Program-made: the position numbers and the translations under genes
Notes under the pieces: generated by a model
Told to the model about the DNA's origin: nothing
The model's input: the letters and a program-made list of their open reading frames with translations, nothing else
Database searches by the model: none
Origin: a virus
Length of the DNA stretch: 39,532 nt
IMG/VR virus record: IMGVR_UViG_3300046519_000102
Coordinates: 1 to 39,532 of that record
Strand: one strand, 5' to 3'
Part shown: positions 6,206-14,671 of the stretch, piece by piece
How the letters are laid out: each line of letters starts with the position of its first letter
How positions within the stretch are numbered: the first letter of the stretch is position 1

Positions 6206-6665
6206 CGTCATCGTCAAACCCCGCCACTTCTGGTCGGCAGGCTCGAACCGCATCCGCGACGTGTTCCGCCTGGCCTACCTGTTCGCTACCGAGCTGTCCG
6301 CCAATGGCGCCGTCGAGATCATCGTCCGCCCGGTGAAGTCCCGCCGCACCCTGGAGCAGAACGCCAAGCTGTGGGCGATGCTCGGCGACATCTCCCGCCA
6401 AGTCGATTGGCCGGTGAATGGCGTGATGCAGAAGCTCGACAGCGAGGACTGGAAGTCGCTGATGACCGCTGCGGCCCGCCAAGAGATCCGCATGGCCCAG
6501 GGCATCAACGGCGGCGTGGTGATGCTCGGGGAGAGCACAAAGCGCATGACCGTGGCCGAGCTGGGCGACGTGATCGAGTGCATGTACGCATTCGGCGCCG
6601 AGAAGGGAGTCGTCTGGAGCGAGCCGAAAGGGCAGATGCCAGAAACATGGGAGGCAGCGGCATGA
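6198..6665 (+). CDS. ninB: NinB-like recombination protein
   Basis: 155 aa with a GTG start at 6198 preceded by GGGGGTG. The NinB signature is clear: VEIIVRPVKSRRTLEQNAKLWAMLGDIS, then WPVNGVMQKLDSEDWKSLMTA and the C-terminal GVVMLGESTKRMTVAELGDVIE, given here in outline. Lambda NinB (Orf) binds single-stranded DNA and SSB and helps RecBCD-independent recombination in place of RecFOR. The stop overlaps the ninG start by 4 bases. Confidence 0.92.
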   Translation: MGNVIVKPRHFWSAGSNRIRDVFRLAYLFATELSANGAVEIIVRPVKSRRTLEQNAKLWAMLGDISRQVDWPVNGVMQKLDSEDWKSLMTAAARQEIRMAQGINGGVVMLGESTKRMTVAELGDVIECMYAFGAEKGVVWSEPKGQMPETWEAAA

Positions 6666-7249
6666 GCCTACCGGTCAAGCAGCCACGCCAGAAAAAATGC
6701 CGTGTCCCAGAGTGCGGGGCCTCATTCGTCCCTGCGCGTCTGGGCCAGGCAGTTTGCAGTCCGGCCTGCGCGATTCTGGATGCCCCGAAGCAGCCAGTGA
6801 ATCAGGAGAAGGCGCGTAAGGCACTTGCCGATGTCGGGCGCAAGGAGTTACGAGCAGCGAAGGAGAAGGTTAAGTCTCGGGCCGAGCACATGAAGGACGC
6901 TCAGACCGCCTTCAACGCCTGGGTACGTGAGCGCGACGCCAAGCTGCCGTGCATTAGCTGCGGGCGGCACCACCAGGGCAAGTATGACGCTGGGCACTAC
7001 CGCACTGTCGGGAGTAATCCCGCGCTTCGCTTCGAACCGCTGAATTGTCACCGCCAATGCTCTCCGTGCAACACGCACAAATCCGGCGACATCGTGAACT
7101 ACCGCATCGAGCTGGTGAAGCGGATCGGTGCCGAGCTCGTCGAGTGGCTTGAAGGCCCTCATGAACCCCAGCGCTACACCATCGAAGACCTGAAAGCCAT
7201 CACCGCCGAATACCGCGCCAAAACCCGCGAACTCAGGAGAGCAGCATGA
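6662..7249 (+). CDS. ninG: NinG/Rap-like recombination endonuclease
   Basis: 195 aa from the ATG at 6662 that overlaps the ninB stop; the frame is open far upstream but that part overlaps ninB. The N-terminal zinc motif has Cys13, Cys18, Cys32 and Cys36. A basic coiled region (residues 45-80) precedes an HNH-type core: Cys97-x2-Cys100, DAGHYRTVG (109-117), then LNCHRQCSPCNTHKSGD (128-143). Lambda Rap cuts branched recombination intermediates. Length and motifs fit a full, intact family member. Confidence 0.92.
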   Translation: MSLPVKQPRQKKCRVPECGASFVPARLGQAVCSPACAILDAPKQPVNQEKARKALADVGRKELRAAKEKVKSRAEHMKDAQTAFNAWVRERDAKLPCISCGRHHQGKYDAGHYRTVGSNPALRFEPLNCHRQCSPCNTHKSGDIVNYRIELVKRIGAELVEWLEGPHEPQRYTIEDLKAITAEYRAKTRELRRAA

Positions 7250-7356
7250 TCATCCATCTCTACGTCGGCTTCATGTTTCTGCTGGGCCTCGGGTTGATTG
7301 AGGGCATTCGCCACTTGCTGCGCCGGGACCGGATCGCGCGGGGGATTCGGCCATGA
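7246..7356 (+). CDS. Tiny membrane protein, 36 aa
   Basis: A short frame bounded by ATGA overlaps at both ends, with AGGAGAGC just ahead of the start. Residues 2-21 are one hydrophobic segment (IIHLYVGFMFLLGLGLIEGI), followed by a basic tail (RHLLRRDRIARGIRP), so it should sit in the inner membrane with its C-terminus inside. Function unknown. Confidence 0.72.
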   Translation: MIIHLYVGFMFLLGLGLIEGIRHLLRRDRIARGIRP

Positions 7357-7550
7357 ACTGGAAAGCCATCAGCAAGAACTGTATGTCGAGCGAGGAAGGC
7401 TATCTGCTGAGCAAGTACGCCATGCAGGACGGAGCGGCTTACGTCGCCAGGACGCCTGTCGGGAAAATCCTGCACTCCGGCAAGGACCTGGCCAAGGCCA
7501 AGGCGGCATGCATTGACCATTTTGAATCGACACAGGGGATCGCAGCATGA
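7353..7550 (+). CDS. Small hypothetical protein, 65 aa
   Basis: I do not recognise it. The sequence is soluble and mixed: SEEGYLLSKYAMQDGAAYVA, then a Lys-rich helix, KDLAKAKAACIDHFEST. It begins at an ATGA overlap and ends at another, so it lies inside a run of translationally coupled genes between ninG and Q. This is the nin-region position where lambdoid phages keep dispensable small genes. Confidence 0.78.
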   Translation: MNWKAISKNCMSSEEGYLLSKYAMQDGAAYVARTPVGKILHSGKDLAKAKAACIDHFESTQGIAA

Positions 7551-7822
7551 AGGCGCACGAATTTCTCGGTAAGGCCCAGGCCATCATGCTGGAGCGCGGC
7601 AAACAGTACGACAAGCCAGAAGGCGAGCGCAGCATGGGGACTGCCGTATCAGCGTTCAACACCATCACCGGCCAGTCACTGAGCGAGGCCGAGGGCTGGC
7701 TGCTGCTCCAGATCCTGAAGGACGTGCGCCAGTGGCAGAACCCGGCCTATCACGCCGACTCCGCCGAGGACTGTGTGGCTTATGCCGCCCTGAAGGCCGA
7801 AGCACTCGCAGGAGCCGCATAA
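7547..7822 (+). CDS. DUF6378-like phage protein
   Basis: 91 aa. The sequence FLGKAQAIMLERGKQYDKPEGERSM, followed by AFNTITGQSLSEAEGWLLLQILKDVRQ, given here in outline, and then a DSAEDCVAYAALKAEAL helix, matches a widespread all-helical phage family I know as DUF6378. Its layout of acidic and basic helices recalls MazG/dUTPase-like NTP pyrophosphatases, but I do not see a full EExxE site. It is coupled to its neighbours by ATGA and TAATG overlaps. Confidence 0.8.
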   Translation: MKAHEFLGKAQAIMLERGKQYDKPEGERSMGTAVSAFNTITGQSLSEAEGWLLLQILKDVRQWQNPAYHADSAEDCVAYAALKAEALAGAA

Positions 7823-8961
7823 TGGCCGAACGCAAAGTCACGGACGAGCAGATCTTCGAGGCGCTGGCCACCATGAGTGGCGCCAAGGCTGCCGAATACC
7901 TCGGGCTGAATGCAAGGACGCTACAACGCCGACGTGCGCGCCTGGCGCTGAAGGGTCATATCCCTGAGATGCACATCGACATCAAGCTGCCGCCGTTCCT
8001 GAAGATCGCGGGGACGTCCCAGCTTATGCGCCGAGGCGAGACCGAGCCTCTTCTGTCCTGGGTGAAGACCAACACCGACATGGAAGCGCTGGAGGCCCTC
8101 ATAAAGGCCTCCTGCGAGGCTGCGGTGAAGGACTTGCCACATGTGCCTGCACGGCCATTCGCCGGTGAATATCTGCCGGACCTGATGACGGCTTACCCGA
8201 TCGGCGACCCGCACTTCGGTGAATACATCTGGGCCGCCGAGTGCGGGGAAGACTGGGATCTTGGCATTGCCGAGCGCACCCATTGTGCAGCCATGGCTTC
8301 GCTGGTCGAGTCAGCACCACCGACCGAGACTGCAATCATCGTCAACCTCGGGGATGCTGCCCACTACGACTCGATGGCCGCCATTACCCCGCGCAGTGGC
8401 CACCACCTGGACGCAGACAGCCGCTACGCCAAGATGGTCGACATCCTGATCCTCGCCATGCGCCAGTGCGTCGAGTCGGCCTTGACCAAGCACAAGTTCG
8501 TGCATGTGGTGCACGTCATCGGTAACCACGATGAGACCGGGGCCGTCTGGCTGAGCCGCTTGTTCGCCCACTTGTACGCCAACGAGCCACGCGTCACGGT
8601 CGAAACCTCACCAAGCGTCTTCAGCTACTACCGCTGGGGCAAGAACCTCATCGGAATGCACCACGGGCACACCAGCAAGGCCGACAAGCTGCCTGGCGTC
8701 ATGGCGACAGACCGCGCCAAGGACTGGGGTGAAACGATCCACCGCTACTGGTGGACCGGCCACATCCACCACGAAAGCAAGAAGGAATATCCTGGCTGCA
8801 CCGTCGAATCCTTCAACACCCTGGCCCCGAACGACAGCTATGCCACTGCCGGCGGCTGGAGATCGCGCCAGAACATGAAGGCCATCGTTCTGCACCGCGA
8901 GCACGGCGAAGTCGCCAGGCACACCGTACACCCGTCGATGCTCAAGGAGGTGGCAGCATGA
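7822..8961 (+). CDS. Calcineurin-like metallophosphoesterase with N-terminal HTH
   Basis: 379 aa from the ATG at 7822, which shares one base with the previous stop. Residues about 6-45 form a helix-turn-helix (SGAKAAEYLGLNARTLQRR). The metallophosphoesterase motifs are all present: GDPH at 128-131, GD at 177-178, GNHD at 234-237, HHGH at 280-283 and GHIHH at 313-317, giving the two-metal site. It should hydrolyse phosphodiesters or nucleotides. The fused DNA-binding domain suggests a nucleic-acid substrate, but this is inferred. It sits just before the late activator. Confidence 0.88.
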   Translation: MAERKVTDEQIFEALATMSGAKAAEYLGLNARTLQRRRARLALKGHIPEMHIDIKLPPFLKIAGTSQLMRRGETEPLLSWVKTNTDMEALEALIKASCEAAVKDLPHVPARPFAGEYLPDLMTAYPIGDPHFGEYIWAAECGEDWDLGIAERTHCAAMASLVESAPPTETAIIVNLGDAAHYDSMAAITPRSGHHLDADSRYAKMVDILILAMRQCVESALTKHKFVHVVHVIGNHDETGAVWLSRLFAHLYANEPRVTVETSPSVFSYYRWGKNLIGMHHGHTSKADKLPGVMATDRAKDWGETIHRYWWTGHIHHESKKEYPGCTVESFNTLAPNDSYATAGGWRSRQNMKAIVLHREHGEVARHTVHPSMLKEVAA

Positions 8962-9320
8962 AACAACTGGACACGCACTATCTTCTAACGCAATGGGGGA
9001 TCTGGCTGCGATACGGTTCCGGCATCCCGCGCTACGTCTCCCCTCACTTCGCGCTGATCAGGGACAACATCGAGCAGAGCTCATCGGCGCCTGTGGCTTG
9101 CATCAGTGACGACCTGTGCATGCTGGTTGATGGCATAGCCGCCAGGTTGCGGCATCGCAACGATGAGATGGGTAGGGCCTTGATCTACTACTACGGCCGC
9201 GACATCAGCTATGCAACGCTGGGCAGGATCATGCAGATCTCCAAGACGCGAGCGGAATCGCTGGTCAAGTCGGCTGAACAGTGGGTTGACGGTGCGCTTG
9301 ACGAAAAGATTGCTGCATAA
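8958..9320 (+). CDS. Q: Late antiterminator Q-like protein
   Basis: 120 aa; the start is set by an ATGA overlap with AAGGAGG upstream. MKQLDTHYLLTQWGIWLR, then GIPRYVSPHFALIRDN, ISDDLCMLVDGIAARL and a helix-turn-helix (SYATLGRIMQISKTRAESLV), are the marks of the short Q proteins of Pseudomonas lambdoid phages. It is the last gene of the early rightward operon and is followed at once by a promoter and an intrinsic terminator. That is the right place for a Q that modifies polymerase paused at the late promoter. Confidence 0.9.
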   Translation: MKQLDTHYLLTQWGIWLRYGSGIPRYVSPHFALIRDNIEQSSSAPVACISDDLCMLVDGIAARLRHRNDEMGRALIYYYGRDISYATLGRIMQISKTRAESLVKSAEQWVDGALDEKIAA

Positions 9321-9339
9321 CTCGATTATGGCTTGCATC

Positions 9340-9380
9340 TTGCTTGTTTCGTCCGGACGCTTTGGGGTATATTACGTTCC
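9340..9380 (+). promoter_or_regulatory. Late promoter (pR' equivalent)
   Basis: TTGTTT (9344-9349), an 18-bp spacer and TATATT (9368-9373) form a sigma-70-like promoter right after Q. A transcript starting near 9380 meets an intrinsic terminator about 25 bases later. That promoter-terminator pair is the target layout for Q. Confidence 0.68.
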
Positions 9381-9405
9381 ATTATGCGGTTTTACCGCTT
9401 CAGAG

Positions 9406-9432
9406 AGCCCGGCCATCCAGCCGGGCTTTTTT
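9406..9432 (+). terminator. Late leader terminator (tR' equivalent)
   Basis: AGCCCGG (9406-9412), an 8-base loop, CCGGGCT (9421-9427) and TTTTTT form a strong intrinsic terminator just after the late promoter. Without Q the late transcript would stop here. Confidence 0.85.
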
Positions 9433-9454
9433 GTGCCTGAAATCTGGAGTCCAG

Positions 9455-9625
9455 ATGACCATCACCGTCGACGAAAAGCTGCTTGAGTTGTCGCGCTGCC
9501 TTGCTGATACGGCAGCCCAGTTGCAGGCTGGCAGCCTGGATGACCTGGCCATGAAGTTCGCCAAGGCCGCCGAGAACCTGCTGGCCCAGGCCGTCAAGAG
9601 CTCCGAAACCGTCAAGTTCGTTTGA
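9455..9625 (+). CDS. Small helical protein, first late gene
   Basis: 56 aa. The ATG at 9455 has GGAG 6 bases upstream. Nearly all helix: MTITVDEKLLELSRCLADTAAQ, then DDLAMKFAKAAENLLAQAVKS, given here in outline. It looks like a short amphipathic coiled coil. I cannot assign a role. It lies between two hairpins and may be made early in the late programme. Confidence 0.72.
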   Translation: MTITVDEKLLELSRCLADTAAQLQAGSLDDLAMKFAKAAENLLAQAVKSSETVKFV

Positions 9626-9654
9626 TTTCCCCCTGATACCGCTCCCCAGCGGTC

Positions 9655-9682
9655 TTGGCGCCTCACACTGGCGCCTTTTTAA
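9655..9682 (+). terminator. Hairpin with T-run between the first late gene and holin
   Basis: GGCGCC (9657-9662), a 7-base loop, GGCGCC (9670-9675) and TTTTT form a short intrinsic terminator. With the one at 9406, two terminators in series guard the late genes, as in some lambdoid late leaders. Confidence 0.7.
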
Positions 9683-9713
9683 TTCCCCAACCGCCGAGAC
9701 CAACGAGGCGCTT

Positions 9714-10127
9714 ATGAGATCGCAAGCCATGTCAGAGCCCGGACCGTTGACCGCATTTGGTGGGATCGCGCTCTACAAGCTCGGGGCCTTTGGTTTCGTG
9801 GCTGTTCTCGCAGCAATCGTCGTGATGGCTATGACGCTACCAAAGACCGTGCGTGAGTTCGTCGTCGCCATGATCAGCACCACAGTCTCCAGCATCTGCG
9901 GCGGCGCCTTCGTGGTGCGCTGGTTCGATTTGGGTGTCTGGGCTCATGACGACATCGGCCTGATTGCGATCGGCGGCATCATCTTCGTCTGCGGCCTGCC
10001 TGCATGGGTATTGGTCAGGGCCTGGTTCAAGTGGGCCGAGAAGCGCAAGGATAAGGATCTGGCCGAGCTCGCCACCGAGCTGACCGACCTGAAGAAGACG
10101 ATCACTGGCACCATCAACTCGCAGTAA
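9714..10127 (+). CDS. Putative holin
   Basis: 137 aa. The ATG at 9714 follows GAGG by 5 bases. Three hydrophobic segments: about residues 24-42 (FGFVAVLAAIVVMAMTL), 49-67 (FVVAMISTTVSSICGGAFV) and 80-101 (DIGLIAIGGIIFVCGLPAWVLV). After GLPAWVLVRAWFKW comes a charged tail (EKRKDKDLAELATELTDLKK). Pseudomonas phage holins next to the packaging genes have this layout and this GLPAW motif. It would form the inner-membrane lesion that releases the endolysin. The endolysin lies far away at 27310, unlike the lambda cassette. Confidence 0.78.
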   Translation: MRSQAMSEPGPLTAFGGIALYKLGAFGFVAVLAAIVVMAMTLPKTVREFVVAMISTTVSSICGGAFVVRWFDLGVWAHDDIGLIAIGGIIFVCGLPAWVLVRAWFKWAEKRKDKDLAELATELTDLKKTITGTINSQ

Positions 10128-10139
10128 CTCGGAGCGCAC

Positions 10140-10343
10140 ATGAACCTCATTCCCCAATGGACTCAGCTCTGGAAGCTGTACAGCGTACAGATCGCCGCCA
10201 TCCTGGTTGTGCTGAATGCTGCCGCCACCTACTGGCCGGCGCTGCAAGGTGTCGTGTCTCCCGGCGTGTTCGCCACTGTGAACTCCCTGCTTGGCGCTGC
10301 CGTGATCCTCGGTCGCATCATCAAGCAAGAACCGGCTGCGTGA
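10140..10343 (+). CDS. Small membrane protein, possible second holin or antiholin
   Basis: 67 aa. After MNLIPQWTQLWKLY come two hydrophobic segments, SVQIAAILVVLNAAATYW (15-32) and TVNSLLGAAVILGRII (47-62), linked by a short loop. Small proteins with this opening are common in Pseudomonas phage lysis modules and are often annotated as holins. It follows the larger holin by 12 bp, so the pair may be holin and antiholin; which is which cannot be told from sequence. Confidence 0.72.
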   Translation: MNLIPQWTQLWKLYSVQIAAILVVLNAAATYWPALQGVVSPGVFATVNSLLGAAVILGRIIKQEPAA

Positions 10344-10344
10344 C

Positions 10345-10503
10345 ATGACTCGCCAGATCAAGGTGCGCGCTTACCTCCCCTGGTGGTTCCGCACCTACGT
10401 TCGAGCAGTCTACGCATTCGCCTACATGGCAGGCCTTGAGGTTGACCAAGACGTCATCCGCGCCCAGGTCAAGCAAGCCACTCGCTACCGCGAGATCGAA
10501 TAA
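10345..10503 (+). CDS. Small phage protein ahead of terminase, 52 aa
   Basis: A short frame starting one base after the previous stop. The product begins MTRQIKVRAYLPWWFRTYVR, then has YAFAYMAGLEVDQDVIRAQV and a basic end. An IKxRxYLPWW opening is typical of a small protein found in many Pseudomonas phages near the lysis genes. It has an aromatic, basic amphipathic segment but no full membrane span. No clear ribosome site, so it is probably translated by coupling. Confidence 0.72.
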   Translation: MTRQIKVRAYLPWWFRTYVRAVYAFAYMAGLEVDQDVIRAQVKQATRYREIE

Positions 10504-10518
10504 CTGAAGGACTCCAAC

Positions 10519-11127
10519 ATGACAGACCAACCCGATTGGGAGCGCATTGAGCAGCTCTACCGGGCTGGTGTGCTCTCGCTCAGGGAGATCGCTGCCGCCT
10601 GCCCAGGCTCGAACCACATGGCTATCGCCCGCCGTGCCAAGAAGCTGGGATGGACTCAGGACCTCGCAGCCAAGATCAAGGCCAAGGCGGAAGACCTTGT
10701 TACACGGCAGCTTGTTACAGAATCTGTTACAGCGGACAGAGCCGTAACAGATCGCAGTGTCATCGACGCCAACGCTCAGGCCATTGCCAACGTTCGGCTT
10801 GGTCACCGCACAGACATAAGCCGTTCTCGCCGGCTGGCCAACAAGCTGCTCGATGAGCTTGAGGCAATGACTGACGACAACGGGACGCTACGTGAGTTAA
10901 TTGACCAGCTTGCGGATGCAGAAGGCCCTTCGGCCTTGTTGGAGATAGCACAGAAGGTTGCAGGTCTTCCAGGCCGTAGCAAGGTTATGAAGGAGTTGAG
11001 CGAGACGCTGAAGACTCTGATCCTCCTTGAGCGCCAAGCCTACAGCCTTGACACGTTGCCTGATGGCGGCGACTCGGCAGACGCAAGCCTGACCATCCAG
11101 TTCGTCAAGCCATCCAATGGCAATTGA
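10519..11127 (+). CDS. terS: Terminase small subunit
   Basis: 202 aa. The N-terminal helix-turn-helix (WERIEQLYRAGVLSLREIAA, then GSNHMAIARRAKKLGW) is the DNA-recognition domain, followed by an AKIKAKAEDLV stretch and a long helical oligomerisation region (SRRLANKLLDELEAM). The gene overlaps the large subunit by 11 bp. TerS binds the pac or cos site and presents phage DNA to the large subunit. Confidence 0.88.
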   Translation: MTDQPDWERIEQLYRAGVLSLREIAAACPGSNHMAIARRAKKLGWTQDLAAKIKAKAEDLVTRQLVTESVTADRAVTDRSVIDANAQAIANVRLGHRTDISRSRRLANKLLDELEAMTDDNGTLRELIDQLADAEGPSALLEIAQKVAGLPGRSKVMKELSETLKTLILLERQAYSLDTLPDGGDSADASLTIQFVKPSNGN

Positions 11128-12376
11128 GTTCCCCGAAAAGCTCGCGTTCCTGTTCGAGCCGCACCGGTACAAGGTGGCATACGGCGGGCGGGGGAGTGGT
11201 AAGTCTTGGAGCTTTGCCCGGGCGCTGCTGCTCCAGGGCGCACAGAAGCCTTTGCGCATCCTGTGCACTCGGGAGATCCAGAAGAGCATCGCTGATTCGG
11301 TGCACAAGCTGCTCGCGGACCAGATCGCTACCTTGCGCCTCGGTTCGTTCTACGACGTCCAGCAGGCCTACATCAGGGGCCGGAACGACACAGAGTTCAG
11401 CTTCGCCGGGCTCCAACAGCACACGATTGACTCGATCAAGTCGTATGAGGGTGTCGACATCGTCTGGGTTGAGGAAGCCCACGCGGTGGTCAAGAAGAGT
11501 TGGGATGTGTTGCTTCCAACCATTCGTAAGCCAGGGTCCGAGATCTGGGCTGGCTACAACCCACAGCTCGAGTCCGATGAGACACACCAGCGTTTCGTGA
11601 TTCATCCGCCGCCTGACTGCGTGTCAGTGCTGATGAACTACAACGACAACCCATGGTTCCCGGCAGTGCTTGAGCAAGAACGCCAGCACGCACAGGCAAC
11701 CATGAAGCCCGAGCAATATGCTCACATCTGGGAAGGCAAGTGCATGCCAGCAGTCGAAGGCGCCATCTACTTCGAGCAGATGAGTCAGGCTGAGTCGCGC
11801 ATTGCCAACGTGCCGCATGACGGGCTGCTCAAGACTCACGTCATCTTCGACCTGGGCTGGAATGACGCGATGACGATCATCCTGGCGCAGAAGGTGGCCG
11901 GCGAGATCCGCCTGATCCACTACATCGAAGGGCATCAGCGCACGCTGGCCGAGTACAGCGCCGAGCTCAAGGGCCTGACGCTGGACGGCCAGCCAATCAA
12001 CTGGGGCAACGTATACCTGCCTCACGATGGTTACGCCAAGCGGCACCAAAGCGGAAAGTCTGACGCCGAGGTGATGGGTCAGTTGGGCTGGACTGTAATG
12101 CCAGTGCCGAACATGCACGTCGAGACCGGTATCAACCGCGTCCGCGAGGTCTTCCCGCGTACCTATTTCAACCGTGACCGCACGGGCCGTCTAGTGGAGT
12201 GCTTGAAGCGCTACCGCCGGCAGATCAATCAGCAGACCAACGAGCCAGGCGCACCGCTGCATGACGAGTACAGCCACGGGGCTGACGTTATGCGCTACCT
12301 CGCCATTGTCGCCGACCAGCTCAGCAACGATGAGTGGGGCGGCCAGCTCAACTATCGCAAGCTCAACAACGCATAA
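11117..12376 (+). CDS. terL: Terminase large subunit (PBSX-like family)
   Basis: 419 aa. Walker A is GGRGSGKS at 23-30, following YKVAY, the PBSX/T4-type context. Walker B is VDIVWVEEA at 113-121. YNDNPW at 175-180 is a family motif. The nuclease half begins with VIFDLGW (Asp245 as a metal ligand) and ends with a HDEYSHGADVMRY motif near 386-398. It cuts concatemers and drives ATP-dependent packaging through the portal. Whether packaging is headful or cos-based cannot be seen here. Confidence 0.95.
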   Translation: MAIEFPEKLAFLFEPHRYKVAYGGRGSGKSWSFARALLLQGAQKPLRILCTREIQKSIADSVHKLLADQIATLRLGSFYDVQQAYIRGRNDTEFSFAGLQQHTIDSIKSYEGVDIVWVEEAHAVVKKSWDVLLPTIRKPGSEIWAGYNPQLESDETHQRFVIHPPPDCVSVLMNYNDNPWFPAVLEQERQHAQATMKPEQYAHIWEGKCMPAVEGAIYFEQMSQAESRIANVPHDGLLKTHVIFDLGWNDAMTIILAQKVAGEIRLIHYIEGHQRTLAEYSAELKGLTLDGQPINWGNVYLPHDGYAKRHQSGKSDAEVMGQLGWTVMPVPNMHVETGINRVREVFPRTYFNRDRTGRLVECLKRYRRQINQQTNEPGAPLHDEYSHGADVMRYLAIVADQLSNDEWGGQLNYRKLNNA

Positions 12377-12385
12377 GGGCACGAA

Positions 12386-14671
12386 ATGACTAAGGGTCTG
12401 ACCGAGGACGAACTCAAAGCCCTGGTCGGGGCCGAGATGCGCCAGTCGCTTGGGTATTCATCGTCCAAGCTGAGCCAGGCGCGCCAGAAGTCGATGTACT
12501 ACTACCTCGGCATGCCGGTGGGTGATCTGTCGCCGCCAGAGGTCGACGGGCGCTCGTCTGTGGTCTCTACCGACGTGCGCGACACCATCGAGGGCATGAT
12601 GCCGCAGCTAGTTGTCACGTTTGCTGGCACTGACACGGTTGCTGAGTTCGAGGCGACAAAGCCAGGTGACGAGAAGAAGGCGCAGCAGGCGACTGAATAC
12701 GTCAACTACCTGTTCTATAAGAAAAACAACGGGTTTGTTATCGCTTCCACCTGGATGAAGGATGCGCTGCTGCAGAAGAATGGCATCGTCAAGGTCTGGT
12801 GGGACACGCGGCACGAAGAGACCCGCGAGGAATACCGCGGCATGTCTGAAGTCGAGCTGGCCCAGTTGATGGAAGACGACGAGATCGAAATCACCGAGCA
12901 CTCCACGTCTGTAGACGAGGAAGACGCTCAAATGCGTCAGCAGGCGATCGCTCAACTGATGCAGCAGGCCCAGGCCCAGCCTCAAATCGCGCCTCAGGTC
13001 ATGCAGCAAATCCAGCAGATCGAGGCCCAGCCGCCAAAGCTGGTCTACGACATCGTCTGCAAGCGCACCAAGACCGATGGGAAGGTGTGCATTGAGAACG
13101 TGCCGCCTGAAGAGTTCCTGATCGCACGCAACGCCAAGGACATCGAGACGGCCAAGTTTGTCGCTCACCGGGTACAGCGGACCAAGTCCGAGCTGAAGTC
13201 CATGGGCTACAAGAACGTCGACGATCTCGGGTCTGAAGACTCAGGCCAGGCGATGAACTCGGAACGCATCCAGCGCATCAGTTGGAACGACGAGAACGCC
13301 TACATCGACAACGATGCGTCGAACGATGACAGCCAGAACAACGTGTGGGTGCTTGAGGCCTACATGCGCTGTGACTACGACGGCGACGGCATTGCCGAGC
13401 TTCGCAAGGTCACCATGGCCGGCAACACGCTGCTGGACAACGAGCCGGTCGACTGCATCCCGTTCGTGTCGATCACGCCTGTTCCGCTGCCGCACCAGTT
13501 CTTTGGCCTGTCTGTTGCTGATCTTGCGATGGAATTCCAGAGGACCAAGACGAGCTTGCGGCGCTCACAGCTCGATAACACGTATCTGGCCGTCAACGGT
13601 CGGTACTTCGCGGTGGAAGGGCAGGTCAATCTCGACGACCTGCTGACCTCGCGCCCGGGTGGCGTCGTGAGGGTCAAGCAGCCTGGGATGGCTGGCCGTC
13701 TCGACCAGGGCGCACCAGACATTGGCACCTCCATGCAACTGATGGAGTCGGTGCAGCAGGATATGGAGAACGGTACCGGCTGGACTCGATATAGCCAAGG
13801 GAATGACCCCGGCTCGCTGCACGACACCGCAACTGGCGTCAACGTGCTGACGAATAAGGCTGATATGCGCCTTGATCTCATAGCTCGAAACTTTGCTGTT
13901 GGCTACGTTGACATGTTCAAGCTGATCCTCAAGCTCGTCTGTCAGTACCAACAGAAAGCGCAGGTAGTGAAGCTCACCGGCGGATGGGTGCCCATCGACC
14001 CGCGCGAGTGGAGCAACCAGTTCGACGTGACCATCAACGTCGGGATCGGCATGGGCAACAAGGACCAGAAGATCCAACACCTGACCATGCTAGGCCAGGC
14101 TCAGGCACAAGGCCTGCAGATCGGCATCGCGACTCCGGAAAATATTTATCACACGTCCACTGAGCTCACCAAACAGCTCGGGTTCAAGAACGCCGACAAG
14201 TTCTTCACCGACCCAGCGAAGAACCCGCAGAAGGACAAGCCCGACCCTGAGCAGATGAAGGCTCAGGCTCAGATGCAGGTCGAGCAGGCCAAGATCCAAT
14301 CCACGGCCCAGATCAAGCAGATGGAGCTCCAGCATCAGGCTCAGTTGGATCAGGCCAAACGCGACCACGAATTGCAGCTTGAAACGGCACGCATGCAGAT
14401 GCAGGCCCAGGTCGACGCCAATCGCCAGCAGGTCGAGGCCGACCAGAAGACCCTCATGAGTCAGCAGCAGGCCGAACTGGATGCCCTCAAAGAGCAGCAG
14501 AAGACCGAGCAACTGCGCATGCAGCTTGAGTTCGACCAATGGAAAACCATGCAGGACAACGAGACCAAAGTCCTTGTCGCGCAGATCCAGGCCCACACCA
14601 GCATGAGCAACGCGCAGGCCAGTGCAGCGCAAAAGTCCGAACAACAAGAGGCGCCAGATGGCAACGCTTGA
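12386..14671 (+). CDS. Portal protein with long Gln-rich coiled-coil tail
   Basis: 761 aa, the large class found in podoviruses of the P22/SU10 kind. The N-terminal part contains KSMYYYLGMPVGDLSP and GRSSVVSTDVRDTIE, then a central portal core with DIVCKRTKTDGKV, PPEEFLIARNAKDI and the wing/crown stretch. Residues from about 625 to the end are charged, Gln-rich coiled coil (EQMKAQAQMQVEQAKIQS, given in outline), probably the barrel that projects into the capsid. Twelve copies would form the packaging and connector ring. It follows TerL by 9 bp. Confidence 0.93.
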   Translation: MTKGLTEDELKALVGAEMRQSLGYSSSKLSQARQKSMYYYLGMPVGDLSPPEVDGRSSVVSTDVRDTIEGMMPQLVVTFAGTDTVAEFEATKPGDEKKAQQATEYVNYLFYKKNNGFVIASTWMKDALLQKNGIVKVWWDTRHEETREEYRGMSEVELAQLMEDDEIEITEHSTSVDEEDAQMRQQAIAQLMQQAQAQPQIAPQVMQQIQQIEAQPPKLVYDIVCKRTKTDGKVCIENVPPEEFLIARNAKDIETAKFVAHRVQRTKSELKSMGYKNVDDLGSEDSGQAMNSERIQRISWNDENAYIDNDASNDDSQNNVWVLEAYMRCDYDGDGIAELRKVTMAGNTLLDNEPVDCIPFVSITPVPLPHQFFGLSVADLAMEFQRTKTSLRRSQLDNTYLAVNGRYFAVEGQVNLDDLLTSRPGGVVRVKQPGMAGRLDQGAPDIGTSMQLMESVQQDMENGTGWTRYSQGNDPGSLHDTATGVNVLTNKADMRLDLIARNFAVGYVDMFKLILKLVCQYQQKAQVVKLTGGWVPIDPREWSNQFDVTINVGIGMGNKDQKIQHLTMLGQAQAQGLQIGIATPENIYHTSTELTKQLGFKNADKFFTDPAKNPQKDKPDPEQMKAQAQMQVEQAKIQSTAQIKQMELQHQAQLDQAKRDHELQLETARMQMQAQVDANRQQVEADQKTLMSQQQAELDALKEQQKTEQLRMQLEFDQWKTMQDNETKVLVAQIQAHTSMSNAQASAAQKSEQQEAPDGNA

